From JAEUOS01 sp965279115 (GTDB lineage Bacteria; Pseudomonadota; Gammaproteobacteria; Burkholderiales; JAEUOS01), in contig OZ257137.1 in NCBI GenBank assembly GCA_965279115.1, positions 4,340,001 to 4,404,000 of the forward strand: DNA of 64,000 nt, in the 5' to 3' direction. Every line of letters starts with the position of its first letter. Position 1 is the first letter of the stretch. The position numbers and the translations under genes were made by a program. Below, piece by piece: positions 55,390 through 64,000 of the stretch. Below the pieces are notes generated by a model. It did not search any database and was not told where the DNA came from. It saw only the letters and a list, made by a program, of their open reading frames with translations.

Positions 55390-56138
55390 GCTTCAATCCG
55401 TTCAGTCTCTCGGGCCGGCGGGTGCTGGTCACCGGCGCATCCTCAGGCATCGGGCGGCAGATCGCGATCAGCTGCGCGGAGATGGGCGCCGCGGTGGTGC
55501 TTACCGGCCGCGACGCCGGGCGGCTGGAAGCGACCGCGGCATCCCTGCCGGGCGAGGGGCATTTGCCCGTCGCCGCCGATCTGCAGAACCAGGATGACCT
55601 TGCGCGCGTTGCCGCGGCAGCGGGGGAGTTGCATGGTGTGGTGCACGCGGCCGGAATCGCCAAGCTGGTGCCCTTCCGGATGATCAACCAGAAGCACCTG
55701 GAGGAGGTGTTCGCGATCAACGTGAACGCGCCGCTCCTTCTCACCCGCGCCTTGCTGGCGAAGAAATGCATCGCCGCGGGTGGCTCCATCGTTTTCATAG
55801 GTTCGGTGGGCTCGCATATCGGGCCGGTCGCAACCTCGGTCTATTCGGCCAGCAAGGCGGCGCTGCTTGGCGCGATGCGCTCCCTCGCGCAGGAAGTGGT
55901 CAAGCAGAAGATTCGCGCCAACGTGATCGCGCCGGGATACATCCGCACTCCCATGCTCGACCAGTTGGGCGCGGCTGGCGCGATGCTTGACTCGCTGATC
56001 GACTATGCACCTCTCGGGCTGGGCGAACCGGAAGACGTCGCCAACGCGGCGGTTTTCTACCTGTCCGATGCGAGTCGCTGGATGACCCGCACTTTCTTCA
56101 TCATCGACGGCGGCATGACCGTCCAGTTGAGCATTTGA
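55386..56138 (+). CDS. Short-chain dehydrogenase/reductase (FabG-like) 1
   Basis: 250 residues. Nucleotide site VTGASSGIGRQIA. Catalytic Ser before and YSASK at SVYSASKAALLG, the SDR YxxxK. It is related to FabG but sits in a dedicated cluster. It would reduce the 3-oxoacyl-ACP made by the preceding KAS III. Confidence 0.9.
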   Translation: MSFNPFSLSGRRVLVTGASSGIGRQIAISCAEMGAAVVLTGRDAGRLEATAASLPGEGHLPVAADLQNQDDLARVAAAAGELHGVVHAAGIAKLVPFRMINQKHLEEVFAINVNAPLLLTRALLAKKCIAAGGSIVFIGSVGSHIGPVATSVYSASKAALLGAMRSLAQEVVKQKIRANVIAPGYIRTPMLDQLGAAGAMLDSLIDYAPLGLGEPEDVANAAVFYLSDASRWMTRTFFIIDGGMTVQLSI

Positions 56139-56144
56139 GGCGAC

Positions 56145-56873
56145 ATGACTAGCCGAACCAACCCGTTTTCACTTGCCGGCAAGGCGGTGCTGGTCACCGG
56201 TGCGTCTTCGGGCCTGGGCAGGCAGATCGCGATTTCCTGCTCGCGCATGGGTGCGCGCGTGGTCGCAACCGGCCGCGATACCGCGCGGCTGGCCGAAACG
56301 CTCGGCGCCCTCGAGGGCGATGGTCACATGTCCTTTGTCGCCGACTTGCGCGAAAGCGCCCAGATTCATGCGCTGGTTGACGCCGCGGGAACGGTCGACG
56401 GCGTGGTTCACAGCATGGGGTTGCAGCGCCTCGCACCGATCAAGATGGTGAGCGAGAAGCTGCTCAACGACATCATCGGTACCAATTTCGTCGGCCCGGT
56501 GATGCTTACCCAGCGCCTGCTCTACAAGAACGCCCTGTCTGATGGCGGCTCGATCGTCTTTTTGTCTTCGACGGCTGCGCATGTGGGCACGCCTGGTGTG
56601 GGACCTTACTCGAGCATGAAGGCGGCACTGCATGGTTTGACACGCTGCCTCGCGCTCGAGCAGGCCAAGCGGCGCGTGCGGGTCAACTGCATATCGCCGT
56701 CCGCGGTGGAAACACCTTTGTGGGACAAGGACCATCTGGAGTCGCAACGCGCGCGGCACCCGCTTGGCCTGGGCACGCCTGATGATGTCGCCAACGCGAC
56801 CATCTACCTGCTTTCGAACGCCAGTCGCTGGGTCACGGGAACCACCCTGGTGATGGATGGCGGCGTCATGTAA
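56145..56873 (+). CDS. Short-chain dehydrogenase/reductase (FabG-like) 2
   Basis: 242 residues. VTGASSGLGRQIA for the cofactor and YSSMK (PYSSMKAALHG) for catalysis. It is a paralog of SDR 1, 6 nt downstream. Two reductases after one KAS III suggest that one works on the acyl-ACP and the other on a sugar or a second acyl intermediate. Confidence 0.9.
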   Translation: MTSRTNPFSLAGKAVLVTGASSGLGRQIAISCSRMGARVVATGRDTARLAETLGALEGDGHMSFVADLRESAQIHALVDAAGTVDGVVHSMGLQRLAPIKMVSEKLLNDIIGTNFVGPVMLTQRLLYKNALSDGGSIVFLSSTAAHVGTPGVGPYSSMKAALHGLTRCLALEQAKRRVRVNCISPSAVETPLWDKDHLESQRARHPLGLGTPDDVANATIYLLSNASRWVTGTTLVMDGGVM

Positions 56874-56902
56874 TCGAAACAGCAACGCAACTGGAGGCTG
56901 AA

Positions 56903-57535
56903 ATGATCGATGTTTACATAGTGGGTGCGGGCGGCTACGGCCGCGTGGTGCTGGGTCAGATGCTCGACGACATCGCATGCGGCAAGGAATGGCGGGTGGC
57001 AGGCTTCCTTGACGAGCGCAAGAACATCCTCGACGGCTACAACTACGAGGTCGGCATCGTCGGTGACCCGATGACCTATGTGCCCAAGGCCAACGACATG
57101 TTCGTCTGCGCGCTCGGAGCGCCGGCGCACCGCAAGACCTATGCGGCGCCGCTGCTTGCCAAGGGCGCGAAATTCATCAACATCCTCACTGAAACCTACT
57201 TCGGCCGCAACGTCAAGCTGGGCCAGGGCTGCTTTTTCGAACGGCGGGTCGGCATCGGTCCGGACTGCACCATCGGCGACTTCGTCATCATCCATTCGCT
57301 GGCCATCCTCGGGCACGACATCACCATCGGTGATTACTCGCACATCAGCTGTTTCAGCTTCATCGGCGGCGGCGTGAAGATCGGTGCCGGCGTCACGGTG
57401 CATCCGCATGCGACTATCCTGCCCGGCATGGTCATTGGCGATGGCGCCACCATCGGGGCCGGCAGCGTCGTGGTGGGCAACGTACCGGCCGGCATGACCG
57501 TGTTCGGCAATCCCGCCAAGCGCCTGCAGTGGTGA
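56903..57535 (+). CDS. NeuD/PglD-family sugar acyltransferase 1
   Basis: 210 residues. N-terminal Rossmann-like sugar-binding half (YIVGAGGYGRVVLGQML) and a C-terminal left-handed beta-helix (GIGPDCTIGDFVIIHS, GAGVTVHPHATILPGM, ending GNPAKRLQW). The His in FVIIHSLA is the expected catalytic base. These enzymes acetylate or acylate amino sugars using acyl-CoA, or acyl-ACP in some relatives. In this cluster it may load the acyl chain made by the ACP/KAS III/SDR genes onto a sugar, which is inference. Confidence 0.87.
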   Translation: MIDVYIVGAGGYGRVVLGQMLDDIACGKEWRVAGFLDERKNILDGYNYEVGIVGDPMTYVPKANDMFVCALGAPAHRKTYAAPLLAKGAKFINILTETYFGRNVKLGQGCFFERRVGIGPDCTIGDFVIIHSLAILGHDITIGDYSHISCFSFIGGGVKIGAGVTVHPHATILPGMVIGDGATIGAGSVVVGNVPAGMTVFGNPAKRLQW

Positions 57536-57557
57536 TCTGCACAAGCGGCGCAGAGTC

Positions 57558-58706
57558 ATGAAATCCCGCATGCAGCCCCGGCACTACCTCTCCCAGGAGG
57601 TATTCGACCGGGAACGGGACAGGATTTTCCGCAAGTTGTGGGTGTTCGCCGGGCTGCGCACGATGCTGCGCCAGAACAATGACTTCATCACCCGGAGCAT
57701 TGCCGGCATTCCGGTGGTGATCCAGAACATCCGCGGCGAGCTCAAGGCCTTCGAAAACGTCTGCCTGCATCGCAGTGCGCGCCTGCAGTCGGAAGCGGCT
57801 GGACGTCGCCCGCTGGTGTGCCCCTATCACGGCTGGAGCTACGATGCTTCCGGCGCGCCTTCCAACATCCCGCTGCATGATGAACTCTATCGCTACACGC
57901 CTGAGGAGCGCGGCGCCATGCGTCTGCGCGAATTCGCCTTGCGGCCGGTCGGCAACCTGCTGTTCATCAATCTTGATGAGAATCCGATGCCGATCGAGGA
58001 CCAGTTCGACAAGTCCTTCATCGACCTGCTGGAATCCAGTGCCAACGCTTACGACAGCGAGGTGATGACCACCACATTCCGCACCCGCTTCAACTGGAAA
58101 CTCGGATACGAAAACCTGCGCGACAGCAATCACCCTGCCTTCGTGCACCCCAATTCGCTTGCACGCAGCGTCTCGTTCGTTCCGGTCCTCGACGAAACCC
58201 TGCATGCCGAAGCGGCGGGCGAACTTCCCGCCGGACTCGACACGGCAGGCCGTCGCGAGATCCTGCGTCGCTTCAGCTATGGCGGCGCCGAGGGCACGTT
58301 CAAGAACGTCACGCGCTATGACTGGCAGTCGCTGGTGGAACGCTGGGGCGAGCAGGACTCGTACTTCAACTGGCTGGCGTATCCCAACCTGCACATCGCG
58401 TCCAGCGACGGCGGGTTTTCCTTCACGATCGAACATCACGTGCCGGTGGCGCCCGGACGCACCGACCTCGAGATTTACTGGATGACCGCGAGGAAGCGCG
58501 AACCGTACTCGTTTTCCGGCACCGTCCTGCTCTCGCTGATGCATGGCAGCAAGCTAGTCGTCGGGGAGGACGTCGAGGTGATGGAACAAGTCCAGGCGGC
58601 GCTGCACGACGGCGCACCGGTGGCGTGCCAGGGTGACTATGAAGGTCTCAACAAACGTGTGGAGCGATGGTATGTCGATGTCATCGACAGCGATCATGCA
58701 GTCTAG
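57558..58706 (+). CDS. Rieske non-heme iron oxygenase (aromatic-ring-hydroxylating type)
   Basis: 382 residues. Rieske domain: C-x-H in NVCLHRSARL and C-x2-H in VCPYHGWSY. The catalytic domain has the iron-binding block in YENLRDSNHPAFVH. An alpha-subunit-type enzyme without a recognisable beta partner or reductase in the cluster. Rieske oxygenases of this kind also occur in glycan and lipid-modification clusters, and here it is embedded between two NeuD-like genes. Substrate unknown. Confidence 0.87.
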   Translation: MKSRMQPRHYLSQEVFDRERDRIFRKLWVFAGLRTMLRQNNDFITRSIAGIPVVIQNIRGELKAFENVCLHRSARLQSEAAGRRPLVCPYHGWSYDASGAPSNIPLHDELYRYTPEERGAMRLREFALRPVGNLLFINLDENPMPIEDQFDKSFIDLLESSANAYDSEVMTTTFRTRFNWKLGYENLRDSNHPAFVHPNSLARSVSFVPVLDETLHAEAAGELPAGLDTAGRREILRRFSYGGAEGTFKNVTRYDWQSLVERWGEQDSYFNWLAYPNLHIASSDGGFSFTIEHHVPVAPGRTDLEIYWMTARKREPYSFSGTVLLSLMHGSKLVVGEDVEVMEQVQAALHDGAPVACQGDYEGLNKRVERWYVDVIDSDHAV

Positions 58707-59319
58707 GGTCGTACTCGGCGCCGGCGACATGCTCGACATCGCATGTCGCGCCTGGTCGGAATCGTCCGCAGGGGCGGCGGTCACCCGCCTGGAGATCGCG
58801 CAGGCGGCCGACTACTCGTTCGACTTCAGTGTTTTCGACGGCCTCGACCCGGCCGCGACACTCCTTTTCGTCGCGCTGGATGAGCGCTTCGGCAACTTCA
58901 AGCGCATGGAGATCATGCAGGCGGCGATGTCGCGGGGCTTCCAGCTCGCCACCATCAGGACGCCGGGCGCGATCGTCGCCGCGGATGCGAGGCTAGGCCC
59001 CAATGTATTTGTGGGCGCGGGTGCCGTCATCGGCAATGGCGCATCGGTCGACTACAACTGCATGATCAATGCCGGTGTGATTGTCGGATTTGGTGCCCGC
59101 GTGAAGGCATCATGCTGGATCGAAAGTGGTGTCGTGCTTGGCAATCGCGTCGAGATCGGCGCCCATGCAACCTTGCGTGCCGGTGTCGTGGTGGCCCCCG
59201 CAGTCAAGGTGGGCCGCCATTGCGAGATCGGCGTGCCCGGGTTCTATCGCAACAATATCGTCGCAAAGACCGTGTTCGATCCCCGCTACGACGAGCCGAT
59301 CGTGGTCCATGGCGGCTGA
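58672..59319 (+). CDS. NeuD-like hexapeptide-repeat acyltransferase 2
   Basis: 215 residues from ATG 58672, which has GGAG 7 nt upstream and overlaps the Rieske gene by 35 nt; ATG 58696 and ATG 58633 are alternatives. The N-terminal half (VVLGAGDMLDIACRAW) is Rossmann-like. The beta-helix includes GPNVFVGAGAVIGNGASV and GVVLGNRVEIGAHATLRAG. The usual histidine of NeuD is not obvious (DYNCMINAG in that position), so activity may be altered. It probably acts on the same product as the Rieske oxygenase. Confidence 0.78.
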   Translation: MSMSSTAIMQSRVVLGAGDMLDIACRAWSESSAGAAVTRLEIAQAADYSFDFSVFDGLDPAATLLFVALDERFGNFKRMEIMQAAMSRGFQLATIRTPGAIVAADARLGPNVFVGAGAVIGNGASVDYNCMINAGVIVGFGARVKASCWIESGVVLGNRVEIGAHATLRAGVVVAPAVKVGRHCEIGVPGFYRNNIVAKTVFDPRYDEPIVVHGG

Positions 59320-59365
59320 ATGCGTTGTCCATTTCGGATGACGTGAACTCCCTGGAAAGTCAATC

Positions 59366-60697
59366 ATGCCCTTGCCAATGGCGGATGCCAAAATTCAATC
59401 TGATATGTTGCGTGCCCGGGTACTCGATTTGTGTGCCGGGTACCGCAAAGCGAGGCGCAGCGCCCTGCCGGCCTGGCTCGACGCGGACGCGGCGCATTTC
59501 CTGAAGACCACGCCGCTGGTTGTATGCGGCAGCGGTTGCCGCGAAGAGATCCGCCTGTTGGCCCGCAACGCGAACGTCGTCGCGATTGTTGATGATTTTT
59601 GCAAGGATAGCCAGATATTCGGCATACCGGTCATCAACAGCGCTCAATGGATAAGGCGCGCATGCGCCGATGCGCAGCTGGTCTCGGTTTTCCTGCTACC
59701 GGGTACGACGGGCTACAACTTCTTCGTCAAGCTGGCGGCCGAGTACCGATTGCGTCACCTGCTTCCGATTCACTTTCAGTTGCTGCTTGACGAGGCGGGC
59801 ATATCGAAAAAGGGATACGTCGGCCGGCTTTTCGTGTACGGCATTGAATTCTTTGATGGCGTTCTTGCCAACATTGACCGGCTTGAAAATGTTGCGCGGA
59901 TTTTCGACGACGACTTCTCGCGCGTGACCTTCTTCAGCCTGCTGGCCTACAGGCTGACCTGCGATCCGAACCATCTCACCGCCGTCGGTGTTGGACACGG
60001 TGTGGAGCCCTATTGCCCGAACGCCTATGTGTTCAACGAGGATTTCTTCCGATTCGGGGAGAACGAGGTGTACGTGGACGGAGGATCGTTCGTGGGGGAA
60101 ACGATCGAGAAATTCATTCGCGCTACCGGCAACCGTTTCAGCCGCATATTCTCCTTCGAGCCGTCGGCTCAAAACGTCGCGACGATCCGGGCACGCCTGG
60201 CGCGGCTTTCGTCTGAATTGCTTGATGGCGTCGATATGCGCCGGATCGAGATTCATCAAAAGGGCCTGTGGAGTTCCGAAACGGAGCTGCAGTTCTATCG
60301 GGCGCTCATGGTCTCGGCCGCTGACCCCGGGCAGGCTTCCAATCCGCAATCCGCGCACTTCATCGAGGGCGGAATCCTCGACCATGTGCACGACTACAAC
60401 CAGGAAAACGCGGTTCTCGAGACATTGTCCGTGACGACTGTTGATGCCGTTACAGGCGGCAAGGCATCGCTCATCAAATTCGAAATCGAAGGCGCCGAAC
60501 TGGCCGCGCTTCACGGCGCGGTCCACACGATCCGCTCGTCACGTCCGAAGATGGCCCTTTCGATTTATCACAAGGCGGAGGACCTGCATACCATTCCGGA
60601 CTTTGTAACAGGACTGGACCTGGGTTACCGATACGCATTGCGCCAGCACAACCCCCTGGTGCCAGACGCGACCGTCTTGTATTGTCACACCCACTGA
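59366..60697 (+). CDS. FkbM family methyltransferase
   Basis: 443 residues. The N-terminal 200 residues include a GxGxx-like site (VVCGSGCREEI). The C-terminal FkbM domain has NEVYVDGGSFVGETIEKF (SAM site), FSFEPSAQNVATI, and SLIKFEIEGAELAALHGA followed by IRSSRPKMALSIYHK. FkbM enzymes O-methylate sugars in natural products and glycans. The last plus-strand gene of the cluster; it fits methylation of the acyl-decorated sugar. Confidence 0.9.
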   Translation: MPLPMADAKIQSDMLRARVLDLCAGYRKARRSALPAWLDADAAHFLKTTPLVVCGSGCREEIRLLARNANVVAIVDDFCKDSQIFGIPVINSAQWIRRACADAQLVSVFLLPGTTGYNFFVKLAAEYRLRHLLPIHFQLLLDEAGISKKGYVGRLFVYGIEFFDGVLANIDRLENVARIFDDDFSRVTFFSLLAYRLTCDPNHLTAVGVGHGVEPYCPNAYVFNEDFFRFGENEVYVDGGSFVGETIEKFIRATGNRFSRIFSFEPSAQNVATIRARLARLSSELLDGVDMRRIEIHQKGLWSSETELQFYRALMVSAADPGQASNPQSAHFIEGGILDHVHDYNQENAVLETLSVTTVDAVTGGKASLIKFEIEGAELAALHGAVHTIRSSRPKMALSIYHKAEDLHTIPDFVTGLDLGYRYALRQHNPLVPDATVLYCHTH

Positions 60698-60790
60698 TTC
60701 TGCGTTGGCAGGATCTCGGCCCCAGCCCCCACGATTCCGTCCTGTAGTACCCGCAACGCCGGTCGTCTTGTTGATCGGGCTTGGCGCTGA

Positions 60791-61933
60791 TCAATCCTGC
60801 GGACCGACCGCGCCGGCGACTGCGCTGCAGATTCTGGCAATGGCGCCGTCATCGAAATGGTTGTGGAAGGGCAGGCCGACCAGGTCCTGCGCAACTTGGA
60901 AGGCGCACGGCGCATGCCCGGCGCGCGGCAGTTCGGTGAACCCGTCGTGCTGGTGTATCAGCGGCAGGTACCAGCGCCGGGTTTCGATGTTGGCGGTGCG
61001 GCATGCCAGCTCGATGGCTTCCCGCATGCCCGACGAGGCGACCCGAAAGCACAGCAGCGTACGCGTCAGCCCTGGCGGCGTGGCTTGCCAGCGGGCGTTG
61101 AGTCCCGCGATGCGCCCGATTTCCGCCGAGTAGTGGTCGAACAGGGCGACGCGTGCCTGCGCCAGCGCCGGCCACCTTTCAAGGTTGGCCAGGCCGATTG
61201 CCGCGTGATATTCGGAGAGTTTGGCGTTGGTGCCCGGCAGGTCCACCTGGCCCACCGGTGTGGTCGCGGCGGGGTCGAGGTTGATGCCGAAATTCGACAA
61301 CTGCCGCACGCGCTTGACCAGTTCGGCATCGCGGCTGATGACCAGTCCCCCCTCGCCGGCGGCGAACGACTTCGTCGCATGCAGGCTGAATACGAGGGTC
61401 GCGCGCCCGGTATGCCACTGATTGCCGAACGCGGCCGCGGCGTCGATGACCACCGGCAGTCCGGTCTCTGCCTGGAAAGCGTCCCATCCCGCCATGTCGT
61501 GCGGGCAGCCGAAAGTGGCCACCGGCATCACCGCGTCGATCTTCGATGTGGCGCGTGCCGCGCGGGCGATCGCAGGTGTCAGCAGCCAGGAATCCGGATC
61601 GATGTCCGAGACCACCGGCACCAGGCCCGCGCGCGCCACGGCAGTTGCCGTGGCGACAAAGGTGAGCGCCGGGATCAGTACCCGCGAACCCGGTTCAAGA
61701 TCAAGCGCGGTCAGGGCCAATTCCAGGCCCAGCGTGGCGTTGCTCACGGTGGTGAGGTGCACAGGCAACGGGTTGCGCTCGGCGAACATCCCGCCCAGTC
61801 TTGCTTCCAGTTCGCGGCACAGCGGACCGAAATTCGAGTACCAGCGGGACTGGTCGATGCGCTTGAGCCACGGCGACAGATCATCCGCCGACGGCATGTC
61901 GGGAACCAGCAACTGGATGCGGGGTGACGTCAT
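60791..61933 (-). CDS. DegT/DnrJ/EryC1/StrS-type PLP aminotransferase
   Basis: 380 residues from ATG 61933; the longer frame to 62089 is rejected. The PLP lysine is in FSLHATKSFAAGEGG, with PVVIDAAAAFGNQW for the phosphate side. Near the N-terminus it has QSRWYSNFGPLCRELE, a start typical of sugar aminotransferases. It makes amino sugars from keto-sugar nucleotides, which would supply the substrate of the NeuD-like enzymes. It is convergent with the FkbM gene. Confidence 0.9.
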   Translation of the reverse strand: MTSPRIQLLVPDMPSADDLSPWLKRIDQSRWYSNFGPLCRELEARLGGMFAERNPLPVHLTTVSNATLGLELALTALDLEPGSRVLIPALTFVATATAVARAGLVPVVSDIDPDSWLLTPAIARAARATSKIDAVMPVATFGCPHDMAGWDAFQAETGLPVVIDAAAAFGNQWHTGRATLVFSLHATKSFAAGEGGLVISRDAELVKRVRQLSNFGINLDPAATTPVGQVDLPGTNAKLSEYHAAIGLANLERWPALAQARVALFDHYSAEIGRIAGLNARWQATPPGLTRTLLCFRVASSGMREAIELACRTANIETRRWYLPLIHQHDGFTELPRAGHAPCAFQVAQDLVGLPFHNHFDDGAIARICSAVAGAVGPQD

Positions 61934-61998
61934 CTTTTCGTCATCGGCCAGGAGAGCGGGTGTGTCGGCACATTCTTGATTGCGCGCGACCGGCCAGA

Positions 61999-62487
61999 TC
62001 AATCCGCGGTGAAGCTTCCCGACTTGCCGCCGTGCTTTTCGAGCAGGCGGATGTCGGTCATGCGCATGCCGCGGTCGGCCGCCTTGCACATGTCGTAGAT
62101 GGTGAGAAGGCCGACCTGCACGGCGGTGAGCGCCTCCATTTCAACACCGGTACGGCCGAGAGTCTCGACGGTGGCGGTGCAGCGTACCGAAGGCGGTGTT
62201 GCCACGGTCCGGAATTCCACCGCGACCCGCGTCAGGGCGAGCGGATGGCAGAGCGGGATCAAATCGGCGGTGCGTTTTGCGCCCTGGATGGCCGCGATGC
62301 GCGCGATCCCGATCACGTCGCCCTTCTTCGCGGTGCCGGATTCGATCAGGGCCAGTGTCGACGCGAGCATGTGGATGTCGCCCGTGGCGGTGGCGCGACG
62401 CTGCGTTTCGGACTTTGCGCCGACATCAACCATGTGCGCCTGGCCCTGGCTGTCGAAGTGCGTGAGCGGCGAATCCGGATGGTTCAT
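61999..62487 (-). CDS. moaC: Cyclic pyranopterin monophosphate synthase
   Basis: 162 residues from ATG 62487 (the longer frame is not supported). Motifs are MVDVGAKSETQRRATATG, GAKRTADLIPLCHPLAL, VETLGRTGVEMEALTAVQ and MCKAADRGMRMTDIRLLEK, with the conserved Lys and Asp residues. Second step of molybdopterin synthesis. Divergent from the M48 protease. Confidence 0.95.
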   Translation of the reverse strand: MNHPDSPLTHFDSQGQAHMVDVGAKSETQRRATATGDIHMLASTLALIESGTAKKGDVIGIARIAAIQGAKRTADLIPLCHPLALTRVAVEFRTVATPPSVRCTATVETLGRTGVEMEALTAVQVGLLTIYDMCKAADRGMRMTDIRLLEKHGGKSGSFTAD

Positions 62488-62588
62488 CGGGTGGCGAAAG
62501 GCATCGGCTTGCGTTTTGCAACAAATTTCGTGGCGATTCCGGAAAACGTCATGTGGAACCTTGATTTTCAAAAGGTATCATAGCACCC

Positions 62589-64000
62589 ATGAAACGGCCT
62601 TCCCGCGCCCGGCGCGGCCTTGCATTGTTGCTTTCGCTGCTGCTTGCCGTGGGGCCGTCGGGCGGCCAACTGGTCGATGCGCAAAACCTGCCTGACCTGG
62701 GCGACGAATCGGCCGGTGCGTTGTCGCCGCAGATGGAGCGCCGCATTGGCGAGTCCTATTACCGCGACCTGCGCCGCGACTCCGCCTATCTGGATGACCC
62801 CGAACTCAAGGCGTACTGCGAGGAACTCGGGCGCCGCCTGATCGCGGCCGGCCCCGATCCCGGCATGGACGTCGAGTTCTTCATGATGAAGGACCCGACC
62901 ATCAACGCGTTTGCGATGCTGGGCGGGTACATCGGAGTCAACACCGGCCTCTTGATGGCGGCACAAAGCGAATCCGAGGCGGCCAGCGTGTTGGGGCATG
63001 AACTCGGTCACCTGACGCAGCGCCATATCGCGCGCAGCGTCAGCGCCGGGCAACGCAACTCCATGGTCAGCATGATCGCCATGGCGCTGGCCCTGCTGGC
63101 GGCGCGGTCCAATGGCCAGGCCGCGGCTGGCGCGATGATGGGAGCCCAGGCATTCCAGGTGCAGTCGCAACTGGCCTATTCGCGCGATTTCGAACGCGAG
63201 GCTGACCGGGTCGGGTTTGACACGCTGCAGAAGGCGGGTTTTGATGTCAGTGCGATGCCCGCGTTTTTCGAGCGCCTGCAGCGCGCCGGCAGGGCCTACG
63301 ACTCCAACGCGCCGGTATATGTCCGCAGCCACCCACTGACCACCGAGCGCATCGCCGACGTGCAGAACCGGGTTCAGGCGGTGCGCTATCGCCAGCATGT
63401 CGACAGCCTGTCTTTCCACCTGGCGCGCGCCAAATTGCGCGCGACCGCCGATGCCGGGGTCGACGGCGTGCGCGACACGCTCAAGTTTTTTTCCACCCAA
63501 TTGGCCGAGCGCAGCTACAGCAACGAAGCCGCGACCCGCTACGGCATGGCGCAGACCTATTTCGTCGGGCGCGACTTCAAGGCCGCGGCGCAGGCATTCG
63601 CGCTGATTCCTGCCGGCGTGGCCCATCCGATGATCGATGCCCTCGGTGCGCGCATCAAGACCGCGCAGGGTGACGCAGCCGGCGCCATCACCGCCTACCG
63701 CGCGGCGCTTGTGAAGTATCCGCGCACGCGCTACCTGGAACTCGCCCTGGTGGATGTCCTGCAAAGTGCGGGCCGGCATGCCGAGGCCCTCGAAATGCTG
63801 GCGGAACAGGCACGCCTGTTCCGCAGCGACCCGCGGGTGTTCGAGCTGCAGGCGCGTGGTTTCGCGGCAACCGGCAAGACCGCCTCGCAGCATCAGGCGC
63901 TCGGCGAGTTCTACGCGTTGACCAGCAGTCCGCAGGCGGCGCTGGAGCAGTTCCAGATTGCGCGCTGTTCGGGCGGCACCGATTTCTACCAGTCCTCGAT
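62589..64000 (+). CDS. M48 family metalloprotease with TPR-like C-terminus (BepA/YfgC-like), cut by window edge
   Basis: The first 470 residues are present. Signal peptide (residues 1-31), then the zinc site GHELGHLTQRH (His137, Glu138, His141). The third ligand, a Glu in SRDFEREADRVGF, lies downstream. The C-terminal half is helical with TPR features (YGMAQTYFVGRDFKAAAQAF). This is the periplasmic BepA pattern, a protease/chaperone for outer-membrane protein assembly. Confidence 0.9.
   Translation, partial: MKRPSRARRGLALLLSLLLAVGPSGGQLVDAQNLPDLGDESAGALSPQMERRIGESYYRDLRRDSAYLDDPELKAYCEELGRRLIAAGPDPGMDVEFFMMKDPTINAFAMLGGYIGVNTGLLMAAQSESEAASVLGHELGHLTQRHIARSVSAGQRNSMVSMIAMALALLAARSNGQAAAGAMMGAQAFQVQSQLAYSRDFEREADRVGFDTLQKAGFDVSAMPAFFERLQRAGRAYDSNAPVYVRSHPLTTERIADVQNRVQAVRYRQHVDSLSFHLARAKLRATADAGVDGVRDTLKFFSTQLAERSYSNEAATRYGMAQTYFVGRDFKAAAQAFALIPAGVAHPMIDALGARIKTAQGDAAGAITAYRAALVKYPRTRYLELALVDVLQSAGRHAEALEMLAEQARLFRSDPRVFELQARGFAATGKTASQHQALGEFYALTSSPQAALEQFQIARCSGGTDFYQSS

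Noticed and set aside
61960..61990. CGGCACATTCTTGAT as a sigma-54 promoter near the aminotransferase
   Set aside because: The spacing between the two elements is one base short, and the first element begins with C rather than T.

Overview
The window is a 64 kb piece of high-GC chromosome with bacterial gene spacing and operon overlaps. It looks betaproteobacterial (Burkholderiales, Rhodocyclales or Nitrosomonadales type). The evidence is a PrsK/PrsR/PEP-CTERM exopolysaccharide locus, a DUF934 gene next to a ferredoxin-type sulfite reductase, a DUF4124-lytic transglycosylase, type IV pilin and split parE/parC. This assignment is inferred from gene content, not from a search. No CRISPR array, insertion sequence, phage gene or rRNA was seen. 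One tRNA (Arg-CCT) is present.

Layout. 1-2.1 kb: a phytanoyl-CoA dioxygenase-like enzyme cut by the left edge and an acyltransferase-3 membrane protein. 2.2-8.6 kb: a PEP-CTERM surface protein with a strong sigma-54 promoter, the sigma-54 activator PrsR, the sensor kinase PrsK and an exopolysaccharide initiating sugar transferase, all on the minus strand. 9.1-24.5 kb: tRNA-Arg, a VOC protein, Uup, ParE, a ThDP enzyme, a CdsA-like/PlsC lipid pair, a lytic transglycosylase, ParC and a large cyclase-AAA-TPR protein. 24.5-28.4 kb: a fused GltD/PyrK-type flavoprotein with a two-cluster ferredoxin.

28.6-37.1 kb is the most unusual part. A TetR regulator and an orphan TRAP substrate-binding protein are divergent from a tightly overlapping operon. 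The operon encodes a reductive-dehalogenase-like Fe-S protein, an acyl-CoA ligase, two paralogous QueG-like multi-cysteine Fe-S proteins, a small helix-turn-helix-like protein and a second acyl-CoA ligase. It looks like an uncharacterised pathway that takes up a carboxylic acid, activates it with CoA and reduces it with Fe-S (possibly corrinoid) enzymes.

37.2-47.6 kb is rich in sulfur and thiol functions: a YeeE/YedE-type transporter pair, serine acetyltransferase, glutamate-cysteine ligase, DsbB, rhodanese, CobA, DUF934 and sulfite reductase, with a few housekeeping enzymes among them.

47.8-61.9 kb is a surface-modification region. A TPR-GT9-like protein, a type IV pilin with sigma-54 promoter and PilR-like sites, and two SPINDLY/OGT-type glycosyltransferases come first. 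They are followed by an ACP, KAS III, two SDRs, two NeuD-like hexapeptide acyltransferases flanking a Rieske oxygenase, an FkbM methyltransferase and a DegT aminotransferase. Together these could build and attach an acyl-decorated sugar. The window ends with moaC and a truncated BepA-like M48 protease.
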